From assembly GCA_031272615.1 (NCBI GenBank), contig JAISTL010000259.1:1-17811 (forward strand): 17,811 nucleotides of DNA. The letters run 5' to 3'. The notes below the pieces were generated by a model, which saw only the letters and a program-made list of their open reading frames with translations, had not been told where the DNA came from and searched no databases. This DNA comes from Methylobacteriaceae bacterium (lineage in GTDB: Bacteria; Pseudomonadota; Alphaproteobacteria; Rhizobiales; Beijerinckiaceae). The position numbers were made by a program, and so were the translations under genes. Shown here piece by piece: positions 14,888 through 17,811 of this stretch (its first letter is position 1; every line of letters starts with the position of its first letter).

Positions 14888-17551
14888 ATGTCCAGCACAT
14901 CCGAGAAAACCCCCGTCGAACGATACAATCCGAAGGTTGCCGAGCCGAAATGGCAGGAACAATGGCTGTTAAACCGCCTCTTCGCCTGCGCCAATGACGA
15001 CCCTCGCCCGAAATACTATGTGTTGGAGATGTTTCCGTATCCTTCGGGCCGCATCCACATGGGCCATGTGCGCAACTACACCCTGGGGGATGTGGTCGCC
15101 CGTTACAAGCGGGCCCGCGGCTTCAACGTGCTCCATCCCATGGGGTGGGACTCCTTCGGCATGCCCGCCGAAAACGCCGCCATGGAACACAAGGTGCACC
15201 CCAAGGAGTGGACCTACGCCAACATCGCCGCCATGCGCAAACAGCTGCAGTCCATCGGCTTTTCCCTGGATTGGGACCGTGAACTCGCCACCTGTGACGT
15301 CTCCTATTACCGGCACCAGCAAAAGATGTTCCTGGATTTCGCCAAAAAGGGCCTGGCCTATCGCAAGGCGTCCAAGGTCAACTGGGACCCGGTGGATCAG
15401 ACCGTTCTCGCCAACGAACAGGTGATTGAAGGCCGCGGCTGGCGTTCCGGCGCCGTTGTCGAAACCCGGGAGCTGACCCAGTGGTTCTTCAAAATCACCC
15501 GTTTTTCCGAGGATTTGCTGGAGAAACTGGATAGTCTCACCGGCTGGCCGGAAAAGGTTCGCCTGATGCAGAACAACTGGATCGGCCGTTCCGAAGGCCT
15601 GATGGTGCGCTTCGCCCTCGATGGGGAAAGCGCGAAAAAGGCCGGCGTTGAAGCCGAGGAACTGACGGTGTTCACCACCCGTCACGACACGCTGTTCGGC
15701 GCCCGGTTCATGGCCGTGGCCGCTGACCACCCGCTGGCCAAGGCCGCGTCGGAGCATAACCCCGAGCTCGCGGCGTTCTGCGACGAGTGCCGCCGGGTCG
15801 GCACTGCCCAGGAGAACATCGACAAGGCGGAAAAGAAGGGCTTCGACACCGGCATTCGCGCCAGACATCCCTTTGACCCCGAATGGACCCTGCCCGTCTA
15901 TGTCGCCAATTTCATCCTGATGGATTACGGAACCGGCGCCATTTTCGGTTGTCCGGCCCATGACCAGCGCGACCTTGACTTTGCCAACAAGTACAATCTC
16001 GGCAATACCGTTGTCGTCTGCCCCGAGGATCAGGACCCTGAGACGTTTATTGTCACCGACACCGCTTATGTCGGCGACGGACGTATTGTCCATTCCCGGT
16101 TCCTGGATGGTCTCAGTGTCGCCGACGCCCAGGAGGAAGTGGCCAAACGCCTGGAAAAGGAAGAGTTCAACGGCGCTCCCGTCGGAACCCGCCGGGTCAA
16201 TTTCCGCCTGCGCGACTGGGGCATTTCCCGCCAGCGGTATTGGGGCTGCCCGATTCCCATGATCCACTGCGAACACTGCGGCGTTGTCCCGGTTCCCGAG
16301 ACGGATCTGCCGGTCACGCTGCCCGAGGATGTCACCTTCGATCAGCCCGGTAATCCGTTGGATCGCCACCCGACATGGAAACACGTCAACTGTCCGCAGT
16401 GCGGCGCCAAGGCACGGCGGGAAACCGACACCATGGACACCTTTGTCGATTCCTCCTGGTATTTCGGCCGTTTCACCAATCCCCATCTCGAAACGGCGCC
16501 GCTGGACCGGGCCACCTGTGACCACTGGCTGCCGGTGGATATCTATATCGGCGGCATCGAACACGCCATCCTGCATCTGCTCTATTCCCGGTTTTTCACC
16601 CGGGCCATGCGCGAGATCGGCCTCACCGCTCTCGACGAGCCGTTCAACGGGCTGTTCACCCAAGGCATGGTGGTACACGAGGCTTACGGGCGGGAAGCCG
16701 GCGGCCACTGGGACTATATCCTGCCGGAGGATGTGCGCATCGAATTCGTTGACAATGAACGCAAGGCGTTCCATCGCGGCGACGGCGGGCCGGTGACGAT
16801 TCTCGGTATCGAGAAGATGTCCAAATCCAAGAAGAACATTGTCGATCCCGATGAAATCGTCGGGTCCTACGGCGCCGACACCGCACGCTGGTTCATGCTG
16901 TCGGATTCTCCGCCGGAACGGGATGTCATCTGGACCGAGGAGGGCGTTCAGGGCGCCTTCCGCTTTGTGCAGCGGGTCTGGCGGCTGGTGCATGAGCTGA
17001 AAGCGCGGGCCGGTAACGCTGAAATCAATCCGCAGGCGCCCTTCGGACCGGTCGGCTTGTCGGTGCGCAAGGCGGCGCACAAGGCGCTGGCCAACGTCAC
17101 CGATGACATCGAACGGTTGCGCTTCAATCGCTGTGTCGCCCACGCCTATGATCTCGCCAACAATCTCCAGGAGGCCCTGGCGGCTCCGGTGAACAGCGAG
17201 GCGCATCTTGACGCCGCCTTCCGCGAGGCCGCGTTCATTCTCCTCACCATCATCGCGCCGATGATGCCGCACCTGGCCGAGGAGTGTTGGGAAGTATTCG
17301 GGTTTGAAGGATTTGCCGCCGCCGCCCCGTGGCCCGCGGCGGATCGCGCCCTGCTTCAGGAGGACAGCATCACGCTGCCGGTTCAGATTAACGGCAAGAA
17401 GCGGGCGGATGTTGTGGTTCCCCGCAACGCCGGTGCCGCCGAGGGGGAAGCCCTGACTCTTGCCGTACCGGACGTTCAGCGTATTCTCGCCGGGCGCCCG
17501 CCGAAAAACGTTATCGTTGTCCCCGGGAGGATTGTCAATGTTGTCGCCTGA
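14888..17551 (+). CDS. leuS: Leucyl-tRNA synthetase LeuS
   Basis: A class Ia synthetase that charges tRNA-Leu and edits mischarged norvaline or isoleucine. The 887-residue protein has the HIGH motif as HMGH (residues 57-60, in [14 protein letters not shown]) and KMSKS at 643-647. It also has the CP1 editing domain with the threonine-rich [10 protein letters not shown] near residue 263 and the PAHDQRD aspartate D359. The [11 protein letters not shown] block and a C-terminal anticodon domain ending in the [15 protein letters not shown] tail are in the expected order. ATG 14888 is chosen by homology (the protein enters the family block [13 protein letters not shown] directly). The frame is open to 14717, but the extra 57 residues look non-coding, and no start has a strong ribosome site. 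One oddity is His where the TTRPDT motif normally has Pro. The 3' end overlaps lptE by 14 bases. Confidence 0.97.
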   Translation: MSSTSEKTPVERYNPKVAEPKWQEQWLLNRLFACANDDPRPKYYVLEMFPYPSGRIHMGHVRNYTLGDVVARYKRARGFNVLHPMGWDSFGMPAENAAMEHKVHPKEWTYANIAAMRKQLQSIGFSLDWDRELATCDVSYYRHQQKMFLDFAKKGLAYRKASKVNWDPVDQTVLANEQVIEGRGWRSGAVVETRELTQWFFKITRFSEDLLEKLDSLTGWPEKVRLMQNNWIGRSEGLMVRFALDGESAKKAGVEAEELTVFTTRHDTLFGARFMAVAADHPLAKAASEHNPELAAFCDECRRVGTAQENIDKAEKKGFDTGIRARHPFDPEWTLPVYVANFILMDYGTGAIFGCPAHDQRDLDFANKYNLGNTVVVCPEDQDPETFIVTDTAYVGDGRIVHSRFLDGLSVADAQEEVAKRLEKEEFNGAPVGTRRVNFRLRDWGISRQRYWGCPIPMIHCEHCGVVPVPETDLPVTLPEDVTFDQPGNPLDRHPTWKHVNCPQCGAKARRETDTMDTFVDSSWYFGRFTNPHLETAPLDRATCDHWLPVDIYIGGIEHAILHLLYSRFFTRAMREIGLTALDEPFNGLFTQGMVVHEAYGREAGGHWDYILPEDVRIEFVDNERKAFHRGDGGPVTILGIEKMSKSKKNIVDPDEIVGSYGADTARWFMLSDSPPERDVIWTEEGVQGAFRFVQRVWRLVHELKARAGNAEINPQAPFGPVGLSVRKAAHKALANVTDDIERLRFNRCVAHAYDLANNLQEALAAPVNSEAHLDAAFREAAFILLTIIAPMMPHLAEECWEVFGFEGFAAAAPWPAADRALLQEDSITLPVQINGKKRADVVVPRNAGAAEGEALTLAVPDVQRILAGRPPKNVIVVPGRIVNVVA
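17525..17530 (+). promoter_or_regulatory. Ribosome site of lptE inside the end of leuS
   Basis: GGGAGG lies 7 bases before ATG 17538, within the last codons of leuS. This supports translational coupling of the overlapping genes. Confidence 0.7.
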
Positions 17552-17811
17552 CCGCAGAACGGTTTTGCAACTCGCTGTTACGGCGCTGGGCAGCGCGGCG
17601 TTGTCGGGGTGTTTCCGGCCGCTCTACGGCACGAGCGGGACCGGAGACAATATTGCCGGGGTTCTGGCGTCAATTGAGGTTGAGCCGTTGGATCTGCCCG
17701 GGGACGATGAGTATCTTGGACATGTGGTGCGGACCGAGTTGATTTCGTTATTGACGGCACACGGCGCCTATGCCGGCGAACCCAAGAGGTACAAATTACG
17801 CCTGACTTATA
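17538..17811 (+). CDS. lptE: LPS-assembly lipoprotein LptE, 5' part only
   Basis: The N-terminal 91 residues of an outer-membrane lipoprotein that pairs with LptD to insert lipopolysaccharide into the outer leaflet. The start is basic (DRRTVLQ), followed by a hydrophobic stretch and the lipobox LSGC with C25 as the lipidated cysteine, then FRPLYG, a block typical of alphaproteobacterial LptE. The following IEVEPL and [13 protein letters not shown] segments fit the family's secondary structure. It overlaps leuS by 14 bases, the conserved leuS-lptE arrangement; holA would be expected just beyond the window. The C-terminal half is cut by the window edge. Confidence 0.87.
   Translation, partial: MLSPDRRTVLQLAVTALGSAALSGCFRPLYGTSGTGDNIAGVLASIEVEPLDLPGDDEYLGHVVRTELISLLTAHGAYAGEPKRYKLRLTY

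Noticed and set aside
14969..17272. A very long open frame (767 codons) antisense to leuS
   Set aside because: It lies wholly within leuS, has no recognisable domain and is the mirror of GC-rich codon structure; leuS carries all catalytic motifs.
17538..17612. A twin-arginine (Tat) export signal at the LptE N-terminus
   Set aside because: RRTVLQ only loosely resembles the Tat motif, and paired basic residues before a lipobox are common in Sec-exported lipoproteins.
1..17811. Mobile elements, CRISPR arrays, tRNA or rRNA genes
   Set aside because: I saw no transposase or integrase motifs, no regularly spaced repeats and no tRNA-like cloverleaf or CCA-ended segments anywhere in the window.

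Overview
The window reads as a stretch of chromosome from an alphaproteobacterium. It is GC-rich, gene-dense and almost entirely made of core genes. The lineage call rests on a heme-regulated Irr (Fur family), a RegA/PrrA/ActR-type response regulator, the divergent arrangement irr | fabA-fabB-fabI, and leuS overlapping lptE. The order cannot be resolved from the sequence alone. There is no rRNA, tRNA, CRISPR array, insertion sequence or phage gene, so this is not a mobile region.

Left part (1-3293): a partial YgjP-like zinc metallopeptidase runs off the left edge on the minus strand. It is divergent from uppP (undecaprenyl-diphosphate phosphatase). uppP converges on a RegA-type response regulator, which lies behind irr on the minus strand. 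A promoter-bearing spacer of about 340 bp separates irr from the fatty-acid genes.

Central part (3294-8372, plus strand): fabA, fabB and fabI encode anaerobic-type unsaturated fatty acid synthesis and enoyl-ACP reduction. They are followed by murJ (lipid II flippase) and a PAP2-family lipid phosphatase only 6 bp later. Together these make a membrane- and envelope-building block. An 18-bp perfect palindrome nested in a longer stem sits between fabA and fabB.

Right part (8362-17811): hslU is on the minus strand behind an M20-family amidohydrolase, with no hslV beside it, and its 3' end overlaps the PAP2 gene tail to tail. A compact spacer with two overlapping divergent promoter candidates leads into rbfA-truB (ribosome maturation and tRNA pseudouridine). 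A small autotransporter with an unusual three-cysteine linker lies on the minus strand, then a 477-bp spacer, then leuS overlapping the start of lptE, which runs off the right edge.

I found no clear undescribed multi-gene system. The items most worth a second look are the mini-autotransporter with its cysteine linker, the hslU gene parted from hslV and placed behind an amidohydrolase, the overlapping divergent promoters at 11064-11103, and the palindrome between fabA and fabB.
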